A DNA stretch of 64,000 nt from Fistularia commersonii (Eukaryota; Chordata; Actinopteri; Syngnathiformes; Fistulariidae). A program made the translations under genes and the position numbers. The notes under the pieces are model-generated. The model was not told the DNA's origin. It did no database searches and saw nothing but the letters and a program-made list of their open reading frames with translations. Positions within the stretch are counted from its first letter, which is position 1. The number at the start of each line of letters is the position of its first letter. Of the stretch, positions 38,732-50,809 are shown piece by piece. The stretch lies in NCBI GenBank assembly GCA_037954325.1, contig JBBMNZ010000001.1:19691758-19755757 (forward strand), given 5' to 3'.

Positions 38732-39072
38732 ACCCCATTCCGAGGTGTAGAGTCCTTCCTGTTTGCTCCGCTGTGCAGCATCTCCTGCATGAACCCTACG
38801 CGAAACCGCTGATGTTCTCCTCCATCCTCGGCTAAGGTGGCCCCGCATCATGGTCAACCTCTGCTGCCTCTGCTGCGGCGACATCCCGCAACCCCGCCCA
38901 CCCCGGTCCGCAGAGTCGGGACCACGGCGGGATCCTCTCGCCGTGCAGCAGTCCGCTGGCGCTGCGGCGGGCAGCGGGGGACAGAAGGACGGACGAGGGA
39001 GCAAGAAGGAGCCGGTGAGCGGTCGGATATGACCGTCCAGGTGTTTTCGGACATGTGATCGCAGAGGGCAGG
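38050..39072. promoter_or_regulatory. Divergent rpap1 / tmem151b intergenic region
   Basis: The two start codons face away from each other with 1,023 bp between them. The rpap1 side has an acceptor-like pyrimidine tract just upstream of its ATG, so a noncoding first exon probably lies near 38,150-38,460. The tmem151b side (38,830-39,070) is CpG-dense and probably 5' UTR. A (CA)n tract at 38688-38732 separates the halves. Shared promoter use is possible but not shown. Confidence 0.5.
38688..38732. repeat. (CA)n microsatellite between rpap1 and tmem151b
   Basis: About 21 CA units upstream of both genes. Confidence 0.97.
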
Positions 39073-42000
39073 ATGCTCTCCTCCGGTCTCGACCCTGCGG
39101 CGGACCCCGTTCCCGGTGATGGTGTGGAAGAGGAGCGGGAGGACCGTGCCGCTGCCAACGAGGCGGATGAGGTAACTGCACATCTGCTTCAAGATTTGTA
39201 TTCTCTAAAAGTCATGATCATTTCATTGTTAGAGTAAAACTACTCGCACCCAGAGCGAATACCCCCTCAGTGATCGTGTGTTTTGATTCCTAAAGTGCCT
39301 CTTTGCAAAACTGCACCTGCAAGCACACGCCGTTTTATTTCTGTGACGATGGATCAAAGTATCAAGTGAAGCTGCAAGTCTGAACATCAGACACCAGAGT
39401 CTTGCAAACCTTATACTTGTAATTGTTTTTCTATATTTTGGATTCTTTTGATTTGTGTCTACTTAGTTCCCTAGTTTTTCGGTGCCATTCGTTGTATGTT
39501 AAATGCATTGGTTTAAAATTGTTATGGAACATGTTTGTTGTCTTCACATTTTTGCATCAATCCTGTCATTTCACTCTTTGTGCCATAGAGTGTTGTCCTT
39601 TTTGAATAAATTCTGATGTAAATCAGTACCTGCTTATCTAGAAAGAAAGGAGCGGTGGAAGCAGAGATGAAGATGTGGATGTTCCTCCTTTGGAGTTAGG
39701 AGGACGGAGAGAATGAGGAAGGAGTCCATCAGAGGGACAGCACACGGTAGATGTTCTGGAGATAAAGTCACTCTGAGATGGTTTGGAGATGAAAAGAGAG
39801 GTGGTGGTGAAGATCTGGGTAGAAAGATGCTGTGGTTGGAGCAACCAGGCAGGAGGTCTAGAAGAAGACCAGAGAGGAGGTTTATGGGAGGAAGACAGGA
39901 AGATGGAGCTAGTTGATTGGCTGTGGGTCCTGAAGGGAGATGCCCAATGGAAATGTCATCAAAAACACATCACGTAAAAATGTCACCAATTTGTAACCTA
40001 AGATGACAGGAACATATTTGAATGTATTTTTCAGGTACTGGGTCAAAAAGTTGCAAATAATGATTGATGATCACAGCAATGATTGATAATGGTTGATTAT
40101 GGTACTAGAGGGGAAGTTGAGTGACCACCAAAGGGATTAGAGCCTAGGGAGAACATGAATGTTTACTTTTATACACTGGGAACAAGTCGAGACTTGTCCA
40201 CACTCGTCCACGTGTCGACATCATGTTGACACCAGAGAAACAGGCAGGTTTCCTGAAGAGTCCGAACAGCACACAGGATCCTCCCCCCAGGGCAAAGTTG
40301 AACCATGGAAAAAATAAAAGTGTGCCAGTCCATTAGCTATTGTGAGTGGATTTGTGGAAACACTTAAAGATTATGTATATATATACACACACACAAAAAT
40401 GACACCATATGGACAGTCAGATGCTGCAAAGAAATTGACAGTCACACATAATCCTAAAAGACCTCTGATGCCAAGCATCAAAATCCCATTATTCTACTGC
40501 TCTGATCCAGAGCCACCATTTATCCGACTGTGTTCCACTGCACAAAAGAAGCTCATCTTGTGATCTGCAAGGGAGTGGGGCTTGATGAGATAAGTGTGAG
40601 GGAAGAAACACAACCAGTAAAGTAGAGGGGGGTTCGATGGAAGAGTATGCAGATTTTGAAACACACTGTAGGAACAAACAAACTGGCCTGTTTGCGGCAG
40701 CAGGGGGAAGGTCAGCGGGTCAGAAAAATGATAAATAATTTCACCTGGACAAAAGAAGTGGACAACCTCACTATCAGACCTCTGCAGCTGGTTCATCTTG
40801 ATAAATGAAGACAATCTAAAAACAGGCAATAATATCAACAGGGAGGAAGCCTTGATGGCGGAGAGCCCATCCACTCTGGTTCACAAGAGTTCAATCTCTA
40901 TTTGCTCCATAAATAACGGGGGCTGGACTGGAAGAGAGACGTCTCTGCGGCGGGGTCAGCGCAGTAATGGATGGCTTGTTGTCAGCATCAATCATTTCAC
41001 TCCATTTGAAAAAAGAGGTTGGCCACAACAAAGTAGGACCTCCTGGAAAGCACCGCCACTGCAATAGCAAGATTAGACTATCACAGGGTCACACTCTTTC
41101 TCCTGCACTACTTTAAAAGGATCTACCATGCAGATGAAGTCAGAAACCCCTGATTTATCAGCTCATAAAAACAGGCCATGCATTTATTTATTTACTGACA
41201 ACCTTTATGGAGACAACGTTTAAGGCCAGTGTCTTCAATCAATGGGTAAGTCAAGGCTGAAAACATTGCCGCTCCTGTTCGGCAGTCTTCTTCAAGTCAC
41301 TCGAGGAGCTCCAGGTCTCGTGGGGCCAATAAAGCTTGAAATAGTGAGAAACAGACTCCTTTTTTGAAACCAAAGAAATCCAAGTGCCCATCGAGTGAAT
41401 CCTTCCATTTTATGATCAAGGGATAAACACGAAGTTGTGTGCGGTTGGAGGGACGCGCACAAACAAACAAGCGCCAGCCTCCTGCAAACTGTACTGCTTT
41501 TGTTTTCTATTGATAAAGATAAATTGTGAGTCTTCACGCTTGATCTAGAAAATATCAATTATCTTTGCAAACATGGAGCATTTCCGTCTGTGGATTATTG
41601 CACTGTCATACATCAGCTGCTGCCTGCCATTATTTGAAAGCTATGGGATTATTTACCACAAACTGGGTTGGAGGTGGAAACATAACAATGTATTTACGTT
41701 CTGGTTGAATGTAGGTTATGACATTAATATAAAACATACACTCATTGACAATCTACAACAATAATGCCAGCTATTGTGTTTGAGTCTACTAACCGTAGAC
41801 CTTTTTACATCCTCCCAATGTGTCATTTTAACTTCTTTTTACATCGGTGTTTTGTTTCATTGGAATTGAGAAAAGCTTATTAATCAGATGAGTATTGATC
41901 GGATATCCTCAAATCGAGTGTCTCTGACAATAAACTGGGGCCTCTCTGACAATCAACTGACAGTACCGTATAATGAAATGACATTTCTCGGGCGATAATT

Positions 42001-44150
42001 GAATGCGGATTGAAAGTCAGTCGCCATAAGTGAATATGATGACTAATGCAATAATTGAGACAAATTGGAGTTTCTTCCTTATATTGCTTTTCAAGTATGA
42101 GAGTAAAATACTATAACATTTTTTTCCACAAATACATGAATCAGGTTTTAATTTCAGCACTGCGTTTTTTCCATATTTACTTATATCATTACACTTGTAG
42201 GAAATGATCATTTTAGTGGTAAGCCCATTCGCCCCCGTGCATTCCAGTTAATATTAATTTCGGAGATGGCCTTGTGCACCCATATCAGTAAAATGTTTTG
42301 TCCATCGGCGTATTGACATGCAGGACACTACAGGGCTTAATTGAATCTCACCGTGCTTTCTTTGCTCTGATTTACTTCCTGCTTAGGTACGGAAAAGCTC
42401 GGCAATTTATAGTGCATCCACAGTCATTACCATTTCGGCATGATATCACTGCCATGTTTTAAGGGCCTCATTGCTCTAAGTGCTCATTCCTCATTTCTTT
42501 CTGCCTGTCTCTCTGCAGCAGCGTCCGGTGAAGCAGTCCCTCGGCGCCTGCGTGTGCCGCGAGTCTCACTGGCGCTGCCTGCTCCTCTCCCTGCTCATAT
42601 ACAGCTGCCTGGCCGCAGTGGTATGGTGTCAGCTGACTCGGGTCACCAAGATCAGCTTCAACTCGGGTTTCACCTCCTCTTTCACCGCCTCCTTCTCCTC
42701 CTCTGCCCGGGGGACCTCCGGAGTCGGCATCGGAGGACACTCCATGATCTACCACGACAGCCCCTGCTCGGACGGCTATGTCTACATCCCGCTGGCTTTC
42801 CTGCTCATGCTCTACGTTCTTTACATGGTGGAGTGTTGGCACTGCAGGGTGAGGAGCAAGCTGCAGTGCAAAGCAGACGTGGACAGCGTGTATGAGCGCG
42901 TGCTGCGGATGCAGCAGGCCCAGCCGTGTATATGGTGGAAAGCCATCAGCTACCATTTTGTCCGCCGGACACGCCAAGTCACCCGCTACCGTAATGGGGA
43001 CGCCTACACCACCACGCAGGTGTATCACGAGAGAGTCAATACACATGTGGCCGAGGGCGAGTTCGACTTCAGCCAGTGTGGGATGAAAGACGTGTCACGG
43101 GACCTCAGAGGCTTGGAGGAGCATCCGGCAACTCGCCTCCAATTTACCAAGTGCTTCAGCTTTACCGAGACTGGACCGGAAAATGATTACCTCAACCAGC
43201 GAGCCAGGTTTTTCTCTGAAATCGAGGGTCTGGACGACTACATGGAGGCCAGAGAAGGGATGCTGCTAAAAAACGTGGACTTCAGAGACAACCTCATCGC
43301 CTATTTAGACCCAAATAAGATGCCGTGGTACACTTCGCATGTAGCCTTCTGGCTGGCTGCTATCTTCATGCTTTCCTGGCCCCTTAGAGTGCTGATAGAG
43401 TACCGCACCGCATATGTGCACTATCGCATAGAGAAACTTTTTGGCATAGAGTACAGACGCAGCAGCCCCTCCTCTCTGGACAATGGCAGTGCCGCAGGGA
43501 CGAATAATGAATGCGTGATTCCCAGAGTAGACACCCTGGACAGCACTGAAATGGAGTGGCACATTCGCTGTAACCACCAGCTGATCCCCACCTATTCAGA
43601 AGCCATGCTGATAAACATGAGCACAGCGGACTCCAACTCTTTGCACGACACCGAATGCACCACCTCTTCCAACTGCTACCTTTTGGACAGCAGTCCCACG
43701 ATTCACAGTTACGGAGCTCTGCAGGGCCAGGCAGAGTGCGAGCAATGCTCTGAGCTGAGCGGACAAGGAGATGAACGGGGGAGGATGGGGGCCATCACTA
43801 GCTCCAGTTGCTCCTCCATAATCTCCTGCCAAGGAGCGATTTTCTGCTCCCACCTCTCCTCAGACACCTCGCGTCTCTCCCTTTGCCGTATGTACGGTTC
43901 TCATCACACCATGGCTCCGTGGAGAAGCCGCAGCAGCAACCTGACAGAGCCGTGCTGCGCAGACGGACAGTGCCGGTGCTCCGACTCCAGCCAGTTGGCG
44001 CTCAGCAACAGTCCGCCTACTTACAGGGATGCCAGGTTCTTCCCGGTTCTGATTGTCCGTCAGAATGAAAGTTGCGGAAGGGAGGACAGGAGGGATGTAC
44101 GGCATTACCTCATAAGGAGAGGCTCATCATCTGGAGAGACAGCTCTCTGA
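39073..44150 (+). CDS. tmem151b: Transmembrane protein 151B, two coding exons
   Basis: A multipass membrane protein of the TMEM151 family, with no established biochemical activity. Exons are 39073-39171 and 42519-44150; the intron is GTAACT...CTCTGCAG, phase 0, giving 576 aa (human TMEM151B about 566). Exon 1 encodes an acidic N-tail (GDGVEEEREDRAAANEADE). Exon 2 begins QRPVKQSLGACVCRESHW, as in the family. Hydrophobic segments lie near residues 53-70 (CLLLSLLIYSCLAAVVWC), 121-137 (VYIPLAFLLMLYVLYMV) and about 300-325 (AFWLAAIFMLSWPLRVLI). Family motifs CIWWKAISYH, TRQVTRYRNGDAYTTTQVYH, EGLDDYMEAREGM and PPTYRDARFFPVLIV are intact. A Ser/Gly-rich stretch of about 20 residues (SSFTASFSSSARGTSG) between the first two membrane segments appears longer than in human. 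The gene diverges from rpap1. It could be the A paralogue, but length and C-terminus favour B. Confidence 0.95.
39172..42518 (+). other. tmem151b: tmem151b intron 1
   Basis: A 3.3-kb intron carrying the RTE fragment at 39.6-39.9 kb. The 900 bp before exon 2 are AT-rich unique sequence that could hold enhancers. No further exon was seen. Confidence 0.6.
39640..39930 (+). mobile_element. RTE-type LINE 3' fragment in tmem151b intron
   Basis: The translation includes TLRWFGDEKRGG, GRKMLWLEQPGRRSRRRP and RRFMGG, the recognisable C-terminal end of fish RTE-like reverse transcriptases. The reading frame shifts upstream. It is a short 5'-truncated copy lying in the sense direction of the host gene. 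Confidence 0.7.
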
Positions 44151-45179
44151 GGAGATCAGTTTGTGTTTGTCAGCACCTGTTTCAGGCACAGACATGCCAA
44201 ATATAATCTTTCAGGAAATACAAGTATATCAAGAATAAAAAAAATAAAAAAAAGAAGCACTTTTATTTCATCACCACAATGTCGACAATGTAATTGCATA
44301 CATTAAGCAAACTTTTTTTTATAATAGTGAGTTTACCTGCAAGCGCTGACAGTGTAAAACCGCAGCGATAACCTACCTGGTGTTTCGGGCCCAGGAGAAT
44401 GTTGTTTTTATCTGCAGTGTTTTTCTTAAGTTTGAGGAATGGAATCCCCCTTGAGCAACATGTTTATGCATGTGACGATCCGGCCGGTCCACAGTCTGCT
44501 TAGAGGCCTGTGTAAGTACGACATATGTTGTTACCATGTATATTAATCCGGCTGGGGAATCTAGAGTGTTTTCTGTTTGTCTCCGACGAATAATATTATG
44601 CATTGTGACGTATTTATTGCTGAGCGATGCAGAGAAGGGAACGTGAGGTGAATGTCAGACTGTGAGCAATAAAGGTCTATGAAGGATTCTGTTCGTCTGT
44701 ATACCATATCACATGGATTCATTTAGCAATCGCTTTACCTGCACATTGTTTGTTGAAGAAATGGAATACCGTGAGTCTTGTCTCCCCCTCACTCGATTAA
44801 AATTCAGAGAACAATCAATAGTAACATGTTGTGGGGCCATGAACAGATTAACCCCGTAATCTCTCCAAGTGTGTCTGGGCCTCAATATTAAGAGTTTAAC
44901 AAAGGGTGAAAAGAAAAGGGATCAAGGTCAAATCTTTGAAAGTGCTCTACAAGTAGAGACCATTTACCAGCTTCCTCGCCTGCTCTCTTTTGTAACGACA
45001 GAGGAAGCTATTTCCAAATGAGTCTCTACACGCAAGACAAAACAAATGGTCCTCTATGCAAACATGAATAAATGCATATATCACATGTGTTCGTAGACTA
45101 AAGATTGTCCAGAAACAGGCCTTCGAAGTTCACCCGCAAAATAACCGGACACATCCATGCCAAAGGCGGTCTCCCGCCC
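44151..45179. other. tmem151b 3' UTR and spacer to lrr1
   Basis: The first 520 bp are probably tmem151b 3' UTR, ending at the signal at 44668. The remaining 500 bp are AT-rich with no recognisable feature. Confidence 0.6.
44668..44673 (+). terminator. Poly(A) signal of tmem151b
   Basis: AATAAA in the context GAGCAATAAAGGTC, about 520 bp after the stop codon. An A-rich AATAAA cluster at about 44236 is an alternative nearer signal. Confidence 0.55.
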
Positions 45180-45523
45180 TGAAGTGACAAGTGCAGACGT
45201 CACTTCCGGCGCGCGGGCTAAAGCTAGCAGCAGCTAGCAGCCGCCGACGGAGAACCTTTTCCGTCGCGGGGCCGGTGGTGGTCCGGGGGGGGGGTGGGTT
45301 GCCGGGACATCCAGTCGTTCTTTCGGTCATCCAGGACCGGACGTAACTGTGACGGAGCGCCCGTCTTTGTGTTCGGGAACCGCTGAGATGCGACCGCGCC
45401 TCGTCTCCGGGGCGAAGGCTGGTCGGTTGTTGACATCCGGCACCGACGCGGGCGATTGACGGCTGGTTAGCCAGCTCCGAGCTGCGCTCTGCGGAAGGCC
45501 GAGCCGAGCCGAGCCGGACTGCC
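45180..45523 (+). promoter_or_regulatory. GC-rich 5' region of lrr1
   Basis: CpG-dense sequence, including a G-run near 45288, runs directly into the lrr1 start codon and contrasts with AT-rich DNA upstream of 45,120. It is a likely CpG-island promoter and 5' UTR. No TATA box is evident. Confidence 0.45.
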
Positions 45524-48500
45524 ATGAAGCTGCAGTGCGACGTCGAGGTGGTGAACCGAATGCTGCCCACCTTCGGAATGAGGAGCCGTGGAAAAGGGAC
45601 CCGAGCGGTTCTCTCCATCGGGAAGCACCTGGACCGGGCGAGCCAGCGGGGCTGCGTCTACATGCTCATCTGCACGGCCAGAGATAGATCCGGCTCCAAG
45701 TACAAGGTTCGGACCGCCTCTACCCGCGACTTTATGGGGAGGGGGATGGTCGCTCCTCTGGGGCAGAACTGCTGGAAAAGACGAGCTCCTTTGAACAAAC
45801 GGCACACACCCACAAAACAGTCAAACAGCTCAGTCTGTGGAGGCACTTCTAATGCCTGTTGTTGTTTGAAATCACCCATCTTGTTGCTTTTGTACTGTCA
45901 GCATCCTGTAATTCAGCAAAGACTTGTGGAGCTCCCTGAAAGCATCTCGTCCGTGTGGACGCTGTGCCACGTCTGGCTTAGGATTTAGGGGCCTTATAAT
46001 TTATACTTTATTAATGCCTCGTGGGGAAATTGAAACATCCCTTCTTTAAACATGCTCATCTTGAAAGAGTTCTGAAACCCCTGAGGTTTCATGGTGTCAA
46101 ATGCTGCCTTCAGGGTCCCCCGGAGAAACCAGTTCTTGTGACCCCTGATAAATCCTAGCCGTGTTTGACGAGACCGGCCGCGATGGTGTTTTCTTCTCAA
46201 TTTGTGACAGTAAATGGGTGTATCATGGATCATTTAAGTCCTGATCATTTCTCCTACAGCTGAAAGGCAACATTGAAAAGTTCTTCACCTGGTTTGTGGA
46301 AGAAGGAAAGGCCACCCTGAGGCTGAAGGAACCTGCTGTTGACATCTGTTTAAGCAAGGTATGACAAACGCCATTGTGCAATCAATATGAAGGCTTTCGG
46401 TCGATTCATGTTGTGTCAGGAAACTTGTCAGACAAAACAAAACTTTCGCTGGATTTATGCAGGGCTGACATCAGTTGCCATCTTTGGAGTTTCGTTAGGA
46501 CGTGTTCACACGCGCCGTTGCTTCTTTTCCTTACATCACATCTTATCTTCAAGCTCCTCTCCCGGTTTAAGAAGATAGGTTGGATTGTAAGTGAGGATCT
46601 GCACACCACGACTAACTGCTCACTTTGGCATAAGTAAACAAGTTGGGATTACGAGGTGATTATAGTCCTACGGGTTTAAAGGGTGGATGATAGGCATCTT
46701 TGACAGTGTGACATCACCACCCCTAATGTGACATCACAATCAGGCCTACATAGGCAGAAGAGTAGCGCTATAAAGACAAATAAAACAGCAACAGAAGATG
46801 ACTGTTGGACTACAGAAAGTAAAAGGGCGAACGTAGGGGGCTGAACAGATTTGGACACAATAGATTACGTTACAGTAACAACCGCTCAGGGGGAAGAGGA
46901 CGCGACGGAGGCACCCCTCTTATTCCACGTTCGAAGGAGGAAAGAGACGAACCTCCCCGGGTAATTTAGGACCGTTTAGAAGAGGAAGAAACTTAAGGCG
47001 GTGTCGTGTCGCCACATGGATGCCAAACAACGTTACCTGCGCGAACTGCAGCGGAGGTCGTGAAAACAATGTCATGAGGACGAGGTCCAAGAGGAGGAGG
47101 AGGGAGGCAGAGGATGGGAATGGAGCGCTTCGAAGAGTAAGGAACTCCACGTGAAATAGGCAGCGCGATGATACTTTTGCTTTAGTGAAACCGAGACGTC
47201 ATGGTGACCGACTGAACCGCAGAAAGTAGAAGTAGCTGTAAGTACCGCGAGAGGAGGAGCTTCTGGAGATTATAGGTGTTTAAGGTGCGGAACAGCAGGG
47301 ATGTCAAAGGAGGAGGAATCCTGCAGAGCAAATGGAGAGAGTTTTCGAGTGTGCGTGAAAGTTGAGTGAAACGGGTTAGGATTGTTTGGATTTCAGAGCG
47401 CAAAAGTGTAGATGGGAAGTTACTCCGATCTCCTAAGTGTTTATTAGCGTCACACAAACTGACCAGTATGTTTGATTGTCTTTTAACTTGGAATCATTAC
47501 TTTTTTCTTAGAATTCTTAGAAAACCCGCCTTTAACCCCCGGGGTGGCTAAACTACTTGGCCATTTACCCGCCAGACACATGTGTTTGTTTTGACTGCGC
47601 GCCGCACACCCCAGCGGCCCTTCTTTGTTTTTGAACAGCTGCTGAGTCCCGGCCGCTACAGCGGCGACCTTTCGCCTGTATTCCAATTCCATTCAACCTG
47701 CCGCACTGACAAAAACAGACCCACAACTGGCAGCGATGAGCAGCAACAGAAAACAGAGGACGGGGGTATAATTGTGTCAATCAGCCATTAGTGATGTGCC
47801 AGGCCGCACAAGCCTTCTGAAAACAGCCTTCTCTTATGCCTGAGTCACTACTCAACTTCGATTCCCTCCAGAATAAAGTCTCTCTCAAAGAAGAAATAGG
47901 TCAAGATATATTAGGCTGGTTAATTGTGGTTAGAAAATTCACCGCCCCAGGAGGCATTGCATAGCAGCTCTGTTTATTGCAGTATTATATTTACAGGTAT
48001 TGTCAACTATGTCCTTCCAGGCTGATTCAGGTAGCCTGAAGAACTTCCTCTCGGCAGCACGTTTGGCAGACAAGGGGAACGATACCAGCAGCCTTCCTCT
48101 CTCCACGCTCACTCCTGTCCGCGCCAGGGACGTAGAGCAACCCAAAAAGAAACTCACCATTGTCTCCAAAAAGGACTACCCACTCACCTCCAACTTCCCC
48201 TACTCTCTGGAGCAGCTGCAGGTCTCCTACTGCAAACTGTCCCGTGTAGACATGAGAATGCTTTCACTCAAAGGTAATTTGGGTTTGTGCGTTTGGTGGA
48301 AACCGCTGAAAAATAGATCCTGGCTGGAAAAGAAAACGCTTTTGACGTCCAGTCTGGAAATCGTTCTGCTTTTTAGCTAACTTTGTTTCAAACGGTATTA
48401 TCAAACCAGCAGCAGATCAGACATAAACACTAGTGTGCACCTAAAATACCCTTTATTTATTTATTTGGAAAACTAACCATAGCGCTCTTCTCCATAGCCC

Positions 48501-49714
48501 GTACGAGCACATCCACACTGATTTACTTTGCTGAAAACTTTGTCTGGCATGAGTAGATGACTCATGACACTGCCAAGTGGAAAACATTTGATTCGGCCTG
48601 GATTCAATCTTGTCTCAGGATAAGGTTTGAGAAGCCTCTGCGCTTCCTCATCGGCACACCCATCACATTGTACAGGAAACTACAAGAACTGTTAACTTTG
48701 TTAAGAGTAGGTGAAAGTTGTAGTCGCTCCTTTTGCTCAGTAAAATCCTGAGAAAAAGCAACAAGTGAATTCTGTAAGTAATTGTAAATTTCAAATAGCC
48801 AAAACTGGAAATGGCAGAATAGGTCGTTTCTTGTCATTTTTTGGTAGATTGCTGGTTTGTCACATTAATAAGATATATGTGGAATTTTTCCATGCAGGTC
48901 TTCGCAAGCTCGACCTCAGCAACAATCACATCAAGAAACTCCCCTCCACCATCGGGGATTTGAGCAGCCTGACGGAGCTCATCCTCCACAACAACCACCT
49001 GGAAGCCTTCAGTGAGGCCCTCTGTCTGTCCACTCTGCAGCGAACCCTCCAGCTTCTGGACCTCAGTCAGAACCTCCTCCTGTCCCTTCCTGCCCAATTC
49101 TGCCAGCTGCGCGAGCTAGTGAACCTCAAACTGGATGACAACAAGCTCGCCTTTTTGCCATTCCACATTGGCCGCCTCTCCAAGCTGAGATTCCTGTCCG
49201 CGGCGCACAACCAGCTCACTGTCCTGCCTGGAGACTTTCGCAAGCTTAGACTGGAGAACCTCGACTTGTTCGGAAATCCTTTCATCCAGCCCAACCCCGC
49301 GCTGCGCACGGTGCAGCTAACGTTCCCTCTTCCACTTCAAGAGTTGGCCTCCAGAGCTATAGCAAACCTCAGGTCTGGATCCCGTCCTTCTCTGTCGCCG
49401 TGCTTCCTATTCTGCCCTTACCTTTTCTTCCTTAACCCATTGCTCTGATCTGCCGCAGACTAGCATATGGACCTCACCTCATCCCTGCCCACTTGTGTCG
49501 GGACCTTGAAGTAGCCAAGACCTGCAGCTGCAACCGACTCTGTATCAGCTTCTACATCAAGACGGCCGTGAACATGAACCTTCACCAGGTGTCTCACACA
49601 GTGGTCCTGGTTGACAACATGGGAGGCACCGACGCACCGGTGCAGCAGCACTTCTGCTCCAACGCCTGCTATTCAAATTTCGTGGGCAACTCCATCCAGA
49701 GACGAATCAGATGA
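45524..49714 (+). CDS. lrr1: Leucine-rich repeat protein 1 (CRL2 substrate receptor), five exons
   Basis: LRR1 (PPIL5) is the substrate receptor of a Cul2-RBX1 ubiquitin ligase that removes the CMG helicase at replication termination. Exons are 45524-45706, 46260-46358, 48021-48273, 48898-49372 and 49459-49714, totalling 1,266 nt and 421 aa (human 414). The N-terminus MKLQCDVEVVNRMLP and the exon 2 peptide NIEKFFTWFVEEGKATLRLK match the family. LRRs run from about residue 180 to 315, with repeats such as LRKLDLSNNHIKKLP, LVNLKLDDNKLAFLP and LENLDLFGNPF. A BC-box-like PLQELASRAI (324-333) and a Cul2-box-like IPAHLCRDL (345-353) follow, supporting ligase binding. The end is Cys-rich and carries the conserved VSHTVVLVDNMGGTDAP. 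Donors of exons 1 (GTTCGG) and 4 (GTCTGG) are weak, but phase and homology fix them. Confidence 0.96.
46003..46042 (-). repeat. LINE-tail-like sequence in lrr1 intron 1
   Basis: TACTTTATTAATGCCTCGTG followed by GGGAAATTGAAA resembles the TTTATTAATCCC...GGGGAAATTG end of fish LINEs in reverse orientation. The adjoining minus-strand sequence is not clearly reverse transcriptase. A tail-only fragment is the likely explanation. Confidence 0.4.
46359..48020 (+). other. lrr1: lrr1 intron 2
   Basis: A 1.66-kb intron with a purine-rich, GAGGAG-laden stretch from about 46,890 to 47,350. No snoRNA boxes, transposon ends or coding remnant were recognised. Confidence 0.6.
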
Positions 49715-50187
49715 GGATGAACAGCGAAGACACGCCAGGGTGTTGGAAAGTTGCTGTGATGCCTGTAGGATTTGCCGGTGGTGAGAGAGCGCTATAGAAC
49801 AAGAGGAGTCAGCTGTAGTAGCTACGGTCTTTGGATGCCGTGCCTTTGAATGACAAAGGCCGGGTTGAATCTGCTGAGCTATGCTATCTGTTTTTTTTAA
49901 AGTGCTTCAAGCCTCTGGTCTTTACTTAATGTCCCCTACCCAGATCAGTGGCACAGACTGTATGATCATTAATGATAGCAATACTGACATCTGTGTCCCT
50001 GACGAGTACGCTTTGTTTGCTTACGTTCTTCCTCCATCCCCCGCTGACCCTCTTCCATCTGACGAGGGAAGAACGAAACAACGTGCGTCGAGATTGAGAA
50101 CGCAGTGCCTGTGGGTCGATTAGCGCTGGCTTTTTTTTTTTTTTTTTACTGTGCTGATGACCCACACTTTTTATATGTGAAAAATTA

Positions 50188-50193
50188 AATAAA
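50188..50193 (+). terminator. Poly(A) signal of lrr1
   Basis: AATAAA about 475 bp past the lrr1 stop, followed by a GT/T-rich stretch (GTTTTCGTTGTCTGGT) that suits cleavage. Confidence 0.7.
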
Positions 50194-50220
50194 AGTTTTC
50201 GTTGTCTGGTCCAAAGTTGT

Positions 50221-50226
50221 TTTATT
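50221..50226 (-). terminator. Poly(A) signal of dnaaf2
   Basis: TTTATT on the plus strand reads AATAAA for dnaaf2, about 585 bp beyond its stop. Cleavage 10-30 nt further on would place the end of the dnaaf2 mRNA over the lrr1 poly(A) signal. Confidence 0.6.
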
Positions 50227-50809
50227 GAGGGGCATTAAAATCAATATTGTACAATTTTAACATACCGCTCTATTAATTGACTGTCAGTTGAACCGCAGTG
50301 TTGACCGGTGTTTGTCTTCTTGACTGACCAGCTCACAAATCACAACATTGAGCCTCTGCAGCAGCTGAAGCTGATCCTGATGCAAAAGGCAGCCTCATTT
50401 GACCGTTTGGAAGATGTTCAGACAAGAAAGAAAAGTTTTAAAAAGGTCAAGGGTTGTGACAGAAATTCATCGATTGACGAATGAGGGTCAGGAGCAGCGT
50501 CGGAAGACTTCCACACACTTCTGAGAACTGTTTGGAAACTTACAAATGTTTATATCATGAAAAATCAGATGTTTGGCCCATAGTGTGCATCAGATCGTGG
50601 ACCTCTAGTGGTCCAGAACGCCCCCTCGAAGAGCTAACATCCCCTCTGGTTTGTTCAAAAGCCAAATCCTTTTCGAGACAAGACAAGAAAAACCTTGGTT
50701 TTGGTTTAACGTATATTCAAATGTGGCCAATGAAAACCGACCAAACACGGAGCAAAAACTAGAAATGTTACCTGGAGTGTGCTTGCGTGCAGTAGCCGTG
50801 CACCGGCGC

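Noticed and set aside
38447..39181. 244-codon ORF on the minus strand
   Set aside because: It lies opposite tmem151b exon 1, is Arg/Pro/Ser-rich as expected of a GC-rich shadow frame, includes the (CA)n tract as a Cys-Val run, and has no family resemblance.
42468..43046. 192-codon minus-strand ORF
   Set aside because: A shadow of tmem151b exon 2, whose plus-strand reading matches a known family throughout.
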